From contig NZ_JAGFOU010000030.1 in the NCBI RefSeq assembly GCF_017592395.1, positions 1 through 43,213 of the forward strand: a stretch of 43,213 nucleotides of DNA. Reading direction: 5' to 3'. The notes below the pieces were generated by a model. It did not search any database. It saw nothing but the letters and a program-made list of their open reading frames with translations, and was not told where the DNA came from. Below, one piece after another: positions 31,310-39,358 of this stretch. Numbering within the stretch: the first letter of the stretch is position 1; the number at the start of each line of letters is the position of its first letter. The translations under genes and the position numbers were made by a program. The stretch is from Actinomyces bowdenii. Its GTDB lineage: Bacteria > Actinomycetota > Actinomycetes > Actinomycetales > Actinomycetaceae.

Positions 31310-31328
31310 TGGAAATTTTTATATTCCA
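31310..31328. promoter_or_regulatory. AT-rich palindromic site upstream of 28-codon ORF
   Basis: TGGAA at 31310-31314 and TTCCA at 31324-31328 flank an A/T-only centre in otherwise very GC-rich DNA. TATATT at 31320-31325 could be a -10 for the downstream genes. CCAGTG occurs on both sides. The site fits a repressor-controlled promoter, possibly of the EspR-like protein (inference). Confidence 0.45.
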
Positions 31329-31408
31329 GTGACATGATCTGGGCACGGCAGAGGGCACCCGATCCGGTGGCTGATGCCGATCCGAACGCCACAGCAAGGA
31401 GTTCACTG

Positions 31409-31495
31409 ATGATCCACGCCCGCCCCATGCGCACCCATCGCCTCCCCGGCCAGGCCCGGGGCCGCGATCTGGACAACTGCGCCGTCCTGTCATGA
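31409..31495 (+). CDS. 28-codon ORF with strong RBS, coupled to downstream gene
   Basis: AAGGAG at 31396-31401 lies 7 nt before ATG 31409, the best Shine-Dalgarno in this neighbourhood. The product has 28 residues: an arginine/histidine-rich first part (MIHARPMRTHR) and a C-terminal [10 protein letters not shown] with one cysteine. The stop TGA overlaps the ATG of the 227-aa gene (ATGA). It may be a leader peptide that couples or attenuates translation, or a small signalling or modified peptide. No known family is recognised. Confidence 0.55.
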   Translation: MIHARPMRTHRLPGQARGRDLDNCAVLS

Positions 31496-32175
31496 CCGCG
31501 CACATCTCGGTCTGCGACCAGGCCGGAGGGGTCTCCCTCATCCGCTCGGTCACGGATGGCCCGGACGCCCATGAGGGGCGTGGCCAGGGCACCCGGGGCG
31601 CTCCTGCGGTTCAGGCTGTTTACGAGGTGCTGGACGGGCAGGGCCGGCAGGACGATGAGGTCGTGGTGGAAGCAGTGGTGGATGAAGTGGTGGATGAGGC
31701 GGCCCGTGCCGCCCAGCGCGCGCGCCACGCGGTGGATGTGGCCCACCTGGCCCACCTCATCGACGACCTCCTGGACAACGCGGGCGCGGACGACGCCGAT
31801 CGCCGGGCCATCGCCGAGCACCTCACCGGAGGGCGCCGCCTGGCGCTGGACGGCTCCTGCCACGACTCCTGGATGCTGACCACCGCGCTGGCCCAGTCGT
31901 GGCACGCCTACAGCCAGCGCGCCCAGCTGTCCGCCGGCGCCCTGCTGAGCATCCTGGATGGGGCCTGCGGCATGGTCACCGACTACATCGATGCGGAGGC
32001 GGTCGCCCGGATCCTGCGCAGCACCCAGGAGGAGGTCGACGCCGAGCAGGTGGTCGAGCTCATCCACTGGCTCGAGCGCGGCGACGTGTGGGACAACAAG
32101 GTCACCGCCGAGCAGATCCGGGTGGCCTGGGCCAGGTACCGCGACCGGCGCCACGAGTCCGCCGGCGCGGCCTGA
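31492..32175 (+). CDS. Acidic alpha-helical protein of unknown family
   Basis: The 227-aa protein is soluble, without signal peptide or membrane helix. The N-terminal third is low-complexity and acidic, with a repetitive stretch [15 protein letters not shown]. The rest is helical and ordered: [52 protein letters not shown] and [19 protein letters not shown] do not recognise a family. Its start is fixed by the ATGA overlap with the 28-codon ORF. It ends 116 bp before serS and could belong functionally to the EspR-like/metallopeptidase module or stand alone. Confidence 0.6.
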   Translation: MTAHISVCDQAGGVSLIRSVTDGPDAHEGRGQGTRGAPAVQAVYEVLDGQGRQDDEVVVEAVVDEVVDEAARAAQRARHAVDVAHLAHLIDDLLDNAGADDADRRAIAEHLTGGRRLALDGSCHDSWMLTTALAQSWHAYSQRAQLSAGALLSILDGACGMVTDYIDAEAVARILRSTQEEVDAEQVVELIHWLERGDVWDNKVTAEQIRVAWARYRDRRHESAGAA

Positions 32176-32279
32176 GGGAGCGCCGTCCCGGTGAGCCCAG
32201 TGCCCGATCGGATGCCGTCCGCCCGCCTCCTGCGCCCCCGGCCCGTGCCCCCGGGGCCGGGCGGGGCCGGCTTCCTGGC

Positions 32280-32285
32280 TACACT
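32280..32285 (+). promoter_or_regulatory. Candidate -10 element, leaderless serS start
   Basis: TACACT is followed by a 6-nt spacer (CGCCCC) and the ATG at 32292. The surrounding DNA is G/C-only otherwise and has no ribosome binding site. Confidence 0.5.
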
Positions 32286-32291
32286 CGCCCC

Positions 32292-33566
32292 ATGATCGAC
32301 CTGCGTGCGCTTCGTGAGAACCCCGAGCCCTTCCGCGCCAGCCAGCGTGCCCGCGGCGCCGACGTCGAGCTCGTCGACCGCATCCTGGCGGCCGACGAGG
32401 CCCGCCGCAGCTCCCTGAGCGCCTTCGAGGGCCTGCGCGCCCAGCAGAAGACCATCTCGAAGTCGGTGGGGCGGGCCTCGGCCGAGGAGCGCCCCGCGAT
32501 CCTGGCCCAGGCCAAGGAGCTGGCCGAGCAGGTCAAGGCCGCCGAGGCCGCCTCCAATCGGGCCGCCGAGGCGCTCGACGAGCTGGCCCACCAGTTCGCC
32601 AACCTCATCGCCGGTGCCCCCAGCGGCGGCGAGGAGGACTACGTGGTCCTCCGCCACGAGGGCGGCCGGCCCCGTGACTTCGCCGCGGAGGGATTCACCC
32701 CCGCCGACCACCTGGCCCTGGGCGAGGGCCTGGACATCATCGACACCCGGCGGGGCGCCAAGGTCTCCGGCGCCCGCTTCTACTTCCTCAAGGGCTGGGG
32801 CATGCGCCTGGAGCTGGCCCTCATGACCGCGGCGCTGGACAGGGGCACGGCCCATGGCTTCATCCCCATGACCACGCCCACCCTGGTCACCCCCCAGGTC
32901 ATGGGCGGCACGGGCTTCCTGGGCGCCCACAGCGACGAGATCTACTACCTGCCCGCTGACGACCTCTACCTCACCGGCACCTCCGAGGTGGCGCTGGCCG
33001 GCTACCACACCGATGAGATCCTCGACCTGTCGGCGGGCCCCCGGCGCTACCTGGGGTGGTCGACCTGCTACCGGCGCGAGGCGGGGGCCGCGGGCAAGGA
33101 CACCCGCGGCATCATCCGCGTCCACCAGTTCAACAAGGCCGAGATGTTCTCCTACTGCCGCCCCGAGGAGGCCGAGGCCGAGCACCAGAGGCTCCTGGCC
33201 CTGGAGGAGGAGATGCTGGCCCTGGTCGAGCTGCCCTACCGGGTCATCGACACCGCCGCGGGGGACCTGGGGTCCTCCGCCGCCCGCAAGTTCGACTGCG
33301 AGGCCTGGCTGCCCACCCAGGAGCGCTGGATGGAGGTCACCTCCACGTCCAACTGCACCACCTACCAGGCCCGGCGCCTGGCCGTGCGCGAGCGCCGCGA
33401 GGGAGGCACCGCTCCGGTGGCCACGCTCAACGGCACCCTGGCCACCACCCGCTGGCTGGTGGCACTCCTGGAGAACCACCAGATGGCCGACGGCTCCGTG
33501 CGGGTGCCCGAGGGCCTGCGCCCCTACCTGGGCGGCCTGGAGGTCATCGAGCCTGCGGGGCGCTGA
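32292..33566 (+). CDS. serS: Serine--tRNA ligase
   Basis: The 424-aa class II synthetase charges tRNA-Ser. It starts [20 protein letters not shown], the N-terminal coiled-coil arm, with the arm continuing through [20 protein letters not shown]. Motif 2 is [20 protein letters not shown] plus [10 protein letters not shown], and motif 3 is [20 protein letters not shown]. Length matches bacterial SerRS. TACACT with a 6-nt spacer suggests leaderless transcription. The HAD gene follows after 1 bp. A tRNA-Ser(UGA) gene lies about 4 kb downstream. Confidence 0.97.
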   Translation: MIDLRALRENPEPFRASQRARGADVELVDRILAADEARRSSLSAFEGLRAQQKTISKSVGRASAEERPAILAQAKELAEQVKAAEAASNRAAEALDELAHQFANLIAGAPSGGEEDYVVLRHEGGRPRDFAAEGFTPADHLALGEGLDIIDTRRGAKVSGARFYFLKGWGMRLELALMTAALDRGTAHGFIPMTTPTLVTPQVMGGTGFLGAHSDEIYYLPADDLYLTGTSEVALAGYHTDEILDLSAGPRRYLGWSTCYRREAGAAGKDTRGIIRVHQFNKAEMFSYCRPEEAEAEHQRLLALEEEMLALVELPYRVIDTAAGDLGSSAARKFDCEAWLPTQERWMEVTSTSNCTTYQARRLAVRERREGGTAPVATLNGTLATTRWLVALLENHQMADGSVRVPEGLRPYLGGLEVIEPAGR

Positions 33567-33567
33567 G

Positions 33568-34584
33568 ATGTCCCGACCCGCCTCCCGTGCCGCCGACGGC
33601 GGTGGCGCCCCCGCCTCGGGCCCGGCCGTCGTGCCCCTGGGGCTGCCGGCCGAGTGGACCAGGAGCCTGCGCCGCGACCCGCTGGGCCACGAGGCCTACC
33701 ACGCCCTCATCCAGGAGCGGATGGCCGACCTGGAGCGCCTGGAGGAGCAGGGCGGCGCGCCCCTGACCCCGGGCCCGGGCCTCCTGGTGGCCCTCGATGT
33801 GGACGGCACCATCCTGGACCTGGACGGCGGCGTCTCGGAGCGGGTCATGGCCGCCATCGCCCGCCTGAGGGCCTGCGGAGCGGCCGTGGTCATCTCCACG
33901 GGGCGCGGCATCGACGCCGCCCTGCCGGTGGTCCGCCACCTGGGGATCTCCGAGGGCTGGCTGGTGTGCGCCAACGGCGCCCTGACCCTGCGCCTGGACC
34001 CGGGCGCCCCCGACGGCTTCGAGATCGTCGATGAGCGCTCCTTCGACCCCACCACCGCGATCTCCACCCTTCTGGCCGCCGTCCCCGAGGGGATCGTGGC
34101 CGTGGAGGTCCCCCGGGTCGGGTTCAAGGTCTCCCGGCCCTTCCCCAATGGCGAGCTCATCGAGGACCAGGTCGTCGTGGGCCTCGATGAGATGTGCTCC
34201 ACCCCGGTGACCCGCGTGGTCCTGCGGGCCCCGGGCATGTCCGTGGACGAGTTCTCCGCGCTGGTGGCCGGCTCGGGACTGCACTCGGTGGAGTACGCCA
34301 TCGGCTGGACCGCCTGGCTCGACGTGGCGCCCGAGGGCGTGACCAAGGCCTCAGCCCTGGATGCGCTGGTGGCGCGCCTGGGCCTGGATCCGGCCCGCAC
34401 CCTGGCGGTGGGGGACGGCTCCAATGATGTTGAGATGATCGAGTGGGCCGGGGTCGGCGTCGTCATGGGCAGCGCACCGCAGTGGGTGCGCGAGCGCGGC
34501 GACATCCTCACCGAACCGGTGTGGCGCGAGGGATGCGCCGCCGTCCTGGACGCCCTCGTGGAACGAGTAAGGCAGAACGACTGA
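33568..34584 (+). CDS. Cof-type HAD hydrolase
   Basis: The 338-aa protein is a HAD-superfamily phosphatase of the Cof/IIB type. LVALDVDGTI holds the nucleophile D77 and acid D79, ISTGRG is motif II, GVTKASALDALVARLG precedes motif III, and AVGDGSNDVEMIEWAG supplies the metal aspartates of motif IV. About 70 N-terminal residues precede the domain, with LGLPAEWTRSLRRDPLGHEA conserved-looking but unassigned. Such enzymes hydrolyse sugar phosphates or flavin phosphates; the substrate is unknown. It begins 1 bp after serS and its stop overlaps the next start (TGATG), so the three genes are an operon. Confidence 0.88.
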   Translation: MSRPASRAADGGGAPASGPAVVPLGLPAEWTRSLRRDPLGHEAYHALIQERMADLERLEEQGGAPLTPGPGLLVALDVDGTILDLDGGVSERVMAAIARLRACGAAVVISTGRGIDAALPVVRHLGISEGWLVCANGALTLRLDPGAPDGFEIVDERSFDPTTAISTLLAAVPEGIVAVEVPRVGFKVSRPFPNGELIEDQVVVGLDEMCSTPVTRVVLRAPGMSVDEFSALVAGSGLHSVEYAIGWTAWLDVAPEGVTKASALDALVARLGLDPARTLAVGDGSNDVEMIEWAGVGVVMGSAPQWVRERGDILTEPVWREGCAAVLDALVERVRQND

Positions 34585-36146
34585 TGCTCCACCTCCCCGC
34601 CCGCCCCTCCTCCCGGCTCCTGGCCGCGGGCTGCGCCGTGGCCCTGGCCGCCGCGGGCCTGGCCGCCTGCTCGCCCTCGGCGGGCTCCGATGGTGAGAGG
34701 GCGCATGCCTGCGCGGCCTTCGAGGCCTACGACGTGGCCCCGGCGCAGGTCACCGTGGCCTCCTCCCTGGGCGGTGCCGAGGCTGAGCGGTTCGAGGCCT
34801 CGGTGGCGGCCTTCGAGCAGTGCACGGGCATCGACATCGTCCACACCGGCTCGGACTCCCTGGAGGGGGACCTCCTGGCGGCCTCGGGGGCGGACACCGC
34901 CACTGAATCGGGGGCCTCGCCCGCCAAGCTCCCCAGCCACGAGGGCATGCCGGACCTGGCGATCATCCCGCAGCCGGGACTGGCGGCCGAGCTGGTCGAC
35001 ACCGGCGTCGTCCAGCCGCTGCCCGACGCGGTCAACGCCAATGTCGAGCTTGGCTGGGACCGCCAGTGGGGGCAGGTGGGAATCCACGCCTCGGTCCCCT
35101 ACGCGGCTCCCCTCATGGCCTCGGTCAAGTCACTCGTGTGGTACTCCCCATCGGCCTTCGCGGCTGAGGGGTACACGGTGCCGACCTCCTGGGCCGAGCT
35201 GGAGTCCCTGACCGCGCAGATCGCCGCCGACCATCCCGACGGCCGGGTCGCCCCCTGGTGCCTGGGCGTGGCCGACGGCAAGGCCTCGGGCTGGGTGATG
35301 ACCGACTGGCTGGAGGCCGCGCTCCTGTCCACCCAGGGGCCGGGGGCCTACGAGGCCTGGGCCGACCACAGCGTGCCGCTCGACGACCCCTCCGCCCTCA
35401 GCGCCCTGGGGGAGGTCGATCAGATGCTCATGGCCCCGGGCCATGTGCCCGGCGGTGGCCAGGCCGCCGCCGCCCGCAGCGCCGTCGAGGCGGGCGCCCA
35501 GCTGGTGGAGGGGCGCTGCCTCATGCTCCTGGCCTCCTCCTCCTTCGAGTCCGAGCTGCCCGCGGGGACGATGATCACCGACCTCAGGGGCGGGGAGGCG
35601 GTCCCCGCCCCGGTCGCCTCGCGCAGTCCCTCGGCCCCGGGCGCCGGGACCGACGGCAGTGGGCAGGCCGCCTCCGGTCAGGCGGCCTCCCCGGCCACCG
35701 CCAGTGCGAGCCCCGGCGGTGCGGACATGGGCGGCATCAGCACCAAGGGCGCCGTCTCGGCCTTCCTCCTGCCCACCGATGAGCAGGGGGGCGACCCCGT
35801 GCTGGTGGGGGCCGAATACCTGGTGGCCTTCTCCCGGGGGGAGGCCCAGACCGCGGTGATGGCCTACCTGACCTCCGCCCAGTGGGCGCAGGAGCGCACC
35901 GCCCTGGGAGGCATCGCCACCGCCCACCGGGGGGTCGACCCCTCCCAGATCCCGAGTGATGTGGCCCGCCGCTCCAGCGCCCTGCTCCAGTCCCGGGAGG
36001 CGGCGGTGCGCATGGACGCCTCGGACCGCATGCCCGTGGCCGTGGGCACCGACGCCCTGTGGTCCTCCCTGGAGCAGTGGACGACCGGCTCCCTGACCTC
36101 CGAGCAGGCCCTGGGCCGGGCCGAGGAGGCCTGGCCCCAGAAGTGA
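34584..36146 (+). CDS. Extracellular substrate-binding lipoprotein (orphan)
   Basis: The 520-aa protein has a signal peptide (LLAAGCAVALAAAGL) ending in lipobox LAAC at about residue 29. The mature part follows the type I solute-binding fold of CUT1 sugar-binding proteins: VTVASSLGGAEAERFEASVA, VKSLVWYSPSAFAAEGYTVP, SWAELESLTAQIAADHPDGR, SGWVMTDWLEAALLSTQGPG. A Ser/Ala/Gly-rich insertion of about 35 residues lies around residues 345-380. No permease or ATPase gene is adjacent, which is odd for a binding protein. It may serve a distant transporter or act as a surface sensor. It is the third gene of the serS operon. Confidence 0.82.
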   Translation: MLHLPARPSSRLLAAGCAVALAAAGLAACSPSAGSDGERAHACAAFEAYDVAPAQVTVASSLGGAEAERFEASVAAFEQCTGIDIVHTGSDSLEGDLLAASGADTATESGASPAKLPSHEGMPDLAIIPQPGLAAELVDTGVVQPLPDAVNANVELGWDRQWGQVGIHASVPYAAPLMASVKSLVWYSPSAFAAEGYTVPTSWAELESLTAQIAADHPDGRVAPWCLGVADGKASGWVMTDWLEAALLSTQGPGAYEAWADHSVPLDDPSALSALGEVDQMLMAPGHVPGGGQAAAARSAVEAGAQLVEGRCLMLLASSSFESELPAGTMITDLRGGEAVPAPVASRSPSAPGAGTDGSGQAASGQAASPATASASPGGADMGGISTKGAVSAFLLPTDEQGGDPVLVGAEYLVAFSRGEAQTAVMAYLTSAQWAQERTALGGIATAHRGVDPSQIPSDVARRSSALLQSREAAVRMDASDRMPVAVGTDALWSSLEQWTTGSLTSEQALGRAEEAWPQK

Positions 36147-36187
36147 GGGCGCCGCCGTCAGGGCATCCCACGACTGAGAAGTGGCGC

Positions 36188-36218
36188 TGGACACGGGGGG
36201 AGGACTTCCTGGTAGCCT
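36188..36218 (+). promoter_or_regulatory. Candidate promoter of sugar isomerase gene
   Basis: TGGACA (36188-36193) and TAGCCT (36213-36218) are separated by 19 bp, giving an expected transcript start near 36225 and a 75-nt leader. Confidence 0.35.
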
Positions 36219-36225
36219 GCGCTCG

Positions 36226-36271
36226 GACGGCGGTGGTGCGACCTCCACCACCACCTTGCGCCACCGCCGTC
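36226..36271 (+). promoter_or_regulatory. Structured 5' leader with alternative hairpins
   Basis: GACGGCGGTGG (36226-36236) pairs perfectly with CCACCGCCGTC (36261-36271). The same left arm can also pair with the CCACCACCACC tract at 36245-36255 with one mismatch. The two foldings exclude each other. The ribosome binding site GAGGAGG lies downstream. Confidence 0.45.
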
Positions 36272-36299
36272 CCTTCATCCGCGAGGTCGAGGAGGACCC

Positions 36300-37649
36300 A
36301 TGGGACTGGGATGGTTCGGTGCTCCGGAGCACCATCGTTGGCTCGCCCAGGAGACCCACGCCCTGCTGGGCTATGCGCGCGCCGCCGCCGTCCCGGCCGG
36401 CTTCGGCTGGATCGGACCCGACGGCGCCGTGGACGCCTCGCACCCCGTGGAGCTGTGGATCACCGGCCGCATGACCTTCTGCTTCTCCCTGGGCGCCCTC
36501 ATGGGCATCCCCGGCTGCCGCCGCTACGCCGACCACGGCGTGCGGACCCTGAGCAAGGTGCTGCGCGACCACGAGCACGGGGGCTGGTACTCGGCAGTGG
36601 AGCACGAGCTGGACTCCGAGGGCCACGGCGTCCCCGTGGACCCCAGGGGCCGCAAGGAGTGCTACCAGCACGCCTTCGTCCTGCTGGCCGCGGCCACCGC
36701 CACGGCCGCGGACCGCCCCGGGGCGCACGAGCTGCTGCGCGAGGCCATGGCGCTCCAGGAGCGCCACTGGTGGGATGAGCGCCACGGCCTGCCGATCGAG
36801 TCCTACGCGGTCGACTTCACCGATCCCGAGGACTACCGCGGCATCAATGCGGCCATGCACACGGTGGAGGCCTACCTGGTCACCGCCGATGTCACGGGCG
36901 ATGTGCGCTGGCTGGAGCGGGCCGTGCAGATCATCGACTTCGCGGTCAATGTTCAGGCCCGCGGCAACGACTGGCGCCTGCCCGAGCACTACGACACCGC
37001 CTGGCGCCCCCAGCTGGAGTACAACCGGGACCAGCCGGCCCACCCCTTCCGCCCCTACGGGGTCACCCCCGGCCACGGCCTGGAGTGGGCGCGCTTGACC
37101 GTCCAGGCCCGCGGCGCCCTGGTGGCCCGGGCCCTGCCCGTGCCCGAGTGGATGCTCGACGCCGCCGAGTCCCTGTTCGACCGCGCCCGCAGTGATGGCT
37201 GGAGGGTCGACGGCGAGCCCGGCTTCGTCTACACCACCGACTTCTCGGGCAAGCCGGTGGTGCACGAGCGCATGCACTGGGTGGTGTGCGAGGGCGTGAG
37301 CGCGGCGGCGGCCCTGCGCCGGGCGCTGCTCGACGATGGCCGGGGCGAGATCGACGTCGAGCTGTACGAGCACTGCTACCGCTCCTGGCTGGACTTCGCC
37401 GAGGAGTACCTCATCGAGGCCCCCGGCGTGTGGACCCACGAGCTCGACGCCGGCAACGCGCCCTCGACTCGCACCTGGGCCGGGCACCCGGACATCTACC
37501 ACGCCCTCCAGATGACCCTCATGCCCCGCCTGCCGGTGTGGCCGGCGATGGGCCAGGCGCTGGCCGAGGGGCGGCTCGACGACCCCGCCTCGGCCCTGCC
37601 GGTGCACGCCCAGCAGCCGCGCCGCCGGGGCTTCTTCGGGCGCAAGTAG
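36300..37649 (+). CDS. AGE family sugar epimerase/isomerase
   Basis: The 449-aa cytoplasmic protein fits the N-acylglucosamine 2-epimerase superfamily, an (alpha/alpha)6 barrel. It resembles the YihS/mannose isomerase branch: WITGRMTFCFSLGALMGIPG near the start, RKECYQHAFVLLAAATATAA, NAAMHTVEAYLVTADVTGD with a catalytic-region histidine, RPYGVTPGHGLEWARL and VWTHELDAGN. It probably interconverts mannose-type and fructose-type hexoses; exact specificity is not readable. GAGGAGG lies 4 nt before ATG 36300. It is monocistronic, with a structured leader upstream and a hairpin after the stop. Confidence 0.85.
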   Translation: MGLGWFGAPEHHRWLAQETHALLGYARAAAVPAGFGWIGPDGAVDASHPVELWITGRMTFCFSLGALMGIPGCRRYADHGVRTLSKVLRDHEHGGWYSAVEHELDSEGHGVPVDPRGRKECYQHAFVLLAAATATAADRPGAHELLREAMALQERHWWDERHGLPIESYAVDFTDPEDYRGINAAMHTVEAYLVTADVTGDVRWLERAVQIIDFAVNVQARGNDWRLPEHYDTAWRPQLEYNRDQPAHPFRPYGVTPGHGLEWARLTVQARGALVARALPVPEWMLDAAESLFDRARSDGWRVDGEPGFVYTTDFSGKPVVHERMHWVVCEGVSAAAALRRALLDDGRGEIDVELYEHCYRSWLDFAEEYLIEAPGVWTHELDAGNAPSTRTWAGHPDIYHALQMTLMPRLPVWPAMGQALAEGRLDDPASALPVHAQQPRRRGFFGRK

Positions 37650-37665
37650 CAGGAGCCCGCCGGTC

Positions 37666-37687
37666 GCCGCAGCCGTGCGGCTGCGGC
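37666..37687 (+). terminator. Hairpin terminator after isomerase gene
   Basis: GCCGCAGCC and GGCTGCGGC form a perfect 9-bp stem with a GTGC loop, 16 bp after the stop codon. No T-tract follows. Confidence 0.5.
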
Positions 37688-37703
37688 CCGGGCCCGGTGG
37701 TGG

Positions 37704-37709
37704 TAGTCT
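37704..37709 (+). promoter_or_regulatory. Candidate -10 element of tRNA-Ser gene
   Basis: TAGTCT lies about 28 bp before the mature tRNA 5' end, a normal distance for a tRNA precursor. No good -35 is seen. Confidence 0.35.
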
Positions 37710-37737
37710 CGGGCCTCGTCCCGCCACGGCGGGGCAT

Positions 37738-37826
37738 GGAGAGGTGACAGAGCGGCCGAATGTGGCGGTCTTGAAAACCGCTGTGCGCCTGGCGCACCGG
37801 GGGTTCGAATCCCTCCCTCTCCGCCA
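37738..37826 (+). tRNA. tRNA-Ser(UGA)
   Basis: The acceptor GGAGAGG (37738-37744) pairs with CCTCTCC (37816-37822), followed by a G discriminator and an encoded CCA (37824-37826). The anticodon stem GCGGT/ACCGC encloses loop CTTGAAA with anticodon TGA at 37772-37774. A long variable arm and a GGTTCGAATCC T-arm fit a class II serine tRNA. Confidence 0.95.
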
Positions 37827-37841
37827 TACCCTGCTTACTCG

Positions 37842-37873
37842 AACCCCCGACGGTCCCCGGACTGCCGGGGGTT
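37842..37873 (+). terminator. Terminator hairpin after tRNA-Ser
   Basis: AACCCCCGACGGTCC and GGACTGCCGGGGGTT form a 15-bp stem with two mismatches and a 2-nt loop, starting 15 bp after the CCA. Confidence 0.55.
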
Positions 37874-38036
37874 GTGGCGTGTCTGGGGGTGGTGTGGTCG
37901 GTGGTGTCTGGCTGGGATGGGGAAGTGGGCTCGGTGTCCGGGTAGGTGGGGGTGAGCAGGCTGGCCAGTGGGGTGGTGGGGGTCTGGCTGGTGGGGCTGT
38001 CTGTGGGGTGGGGGTAGCAGGCAGACTGGGGCGCGG
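37874..38036 (+). other. G-rich, strongly strand-skewed spacer
   Basis: The plus strand is mostly G and T with many runs of three or more G, and very few C or A. It could fold as G-quadruplexes. No supported gene lies in it; the reading frame of the next gene runs into it but gives glycine/tryptophan-rich filler. Confidence 0.5.
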
Positions 38037-39008
38037 TTGGATGAGCAGGATGCGGCGTGGTTGTTGCGTGAGTTGGCCTGGTTGCGCAAGCGGGCGGGCT
38101 TCACCGCGGCGCGCCTGGCGGGCGCACCGTTGGTCGATGAGGCGCTGCGTGCCAGCCTGGAGGATTCTTCTGAGCGGTTGCGTCATCGCTTCGTCTCGGC
38201 GATCTGATCCCTGGAGGAGGACGATGCCCAGTTGCCCCAGGTGCTGTTGGATGCCTATGGGCTGAGCCAGGCCACGGCCGGTTGCGGTGGGCTGCTGGCG
38301 CGGAGGCGTGTGGTGGCTGATCGCCTGGGGTGCAGCATGGAGACCGTGGCTCATCGTGAGGAGGCGGGCATGCGGTTGCTTCATGCTCGGCTGGTGGCGG
38401 GCCGTTACGCCCAGGCTCCGTTGGTGCTGGATGTGCCTGAGATGCATGGTGGGGTGGTCTATGAGGAGACCAGTACGCTGGTGGTGGTGGCCCAGCGGCG
38501 TTGGCGGGCCACGGTGGAGCGCTACCGCCTGGCCAACATGGCCGGGGAGGTGGACTACCTGACCATTGCCCGTTCCTATCCCGCCGTTGTGAGTGCCGAC
38601 CCGGCTGGGGAGTTCGTGGTGCGTTCCCGGGAGGTGGCCGGCTCGGGGTGGAGTGATCACTTCTGGCACATCGACCCAGCGAGTGGTCAGCCGGCCCCGA
38701 TGCGGGATGCCACTCGCTACCAGTTGGCCTTCCGCCTGGAGCCCGATCCTCAGGATGAGGCGGTGGCTGAGCCGCTGCTGCTGGCCAGCCGGGCCTTCCA
38801 TGCCCGTAGCCTGCTGGCCACCATCCGGGTGCGGTTCATCGGGGAAGCGCCCCGCAGCATCTGGGCCTATGAGGGGGCCAGCCCCTTCGCCCGCCCCCAA
38901 ACCGCCAGCCGCTACAACCGCACCGGCCTGGACGCCCACCAGCAGGCCACCCTGGTGCTGCGCGACGTCCACGGTGGACTGTTCAGCGGGTTCGGGTGGG
39001 AGTGGTAG
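38037..39008 (+). pseudogene. Conserved hypothetical gene broken by in-frame TGA
   Basis: An open frame from about TTG 38037 (LDEQDAAWLLRELAWLRKRA) runs to RHRFVSAI and meets TGA at 38205-38207. The same frame then continues SLEEDDAQLPQVLLDAYGLS to 39008 with equal quality. Features include RRRVVADRLGCSMETVAHRE, which looks like a helical DNA-binding-type segment, LVLDVPEMHGGVVYEETSTL and a C-terminal VLRDVHGGLFSGFGWEW. I recall similar actinobacterial hypotheticals, where this position is probably tryptophan (TGG). The second part (38232-39008) might be translated on its own. The true N-terminus is unclear because the G-rich region lies upstream. Function is unknown. Confidence 0.65.
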
Positions 39009-39165
39009 GGGGAGGCGGCGGATGATCTCTGGCCGTTGGCAGTGTGCTTGAACGGCCTACTGGAGATGCGTGGTCAGCCAGCCCAGGAGACCTCAAAGGT
39101 CACATGTATGGGGATCGTCACACGACTTGCACCATTGGCTTCGATGTCTTACGCTGAAAGTGCAA

Positions 39166-39196
39166 AGCCTGGGTTACCCAAGGGGTAGTCCAGGCT
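39166..39196 (+). terminator. Hairpin followed by short T-run
   Basis: AGCCTGGGTTACCC (39166-39179) and GGGTAGTCCAGGCT (39183-39196) pair over 14 positions with two mismatches and a 3-nt loop. CGTGTCGTTTT follows. It fits a rho-independent terminator for the broken gene upstream. The rest of 39009-39358 contains only a small palindrome (CTACAA/TTGTAG at 39230-39246). Confidence 0.5.
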
Positions 39197-39358
39197 CGTG
39201 TCGTTTTATCACCGCTGCTGCTTGGGTTTCTACAACTCTGTTGTAGGATTCCGAGAATCTTGCTGGCGAGAGAGAACGGCTACTTGGATCGAAGCTCATG
39301 CATCGTTAGGGTGGGCAACGATCGGGACGCCGAAAGGCGTGGTACTGGATGAGGAGTC

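Noticed and set aside
31899..32291. Extended N-terminus for serS
   Set aside because: The frame is open upstream, but the translation is a shadow of the 227-aa gene. Seryl-tRNA synthetases begin at MIDLRAL and the -10-like TACACT sits 6 nt before that ATG.
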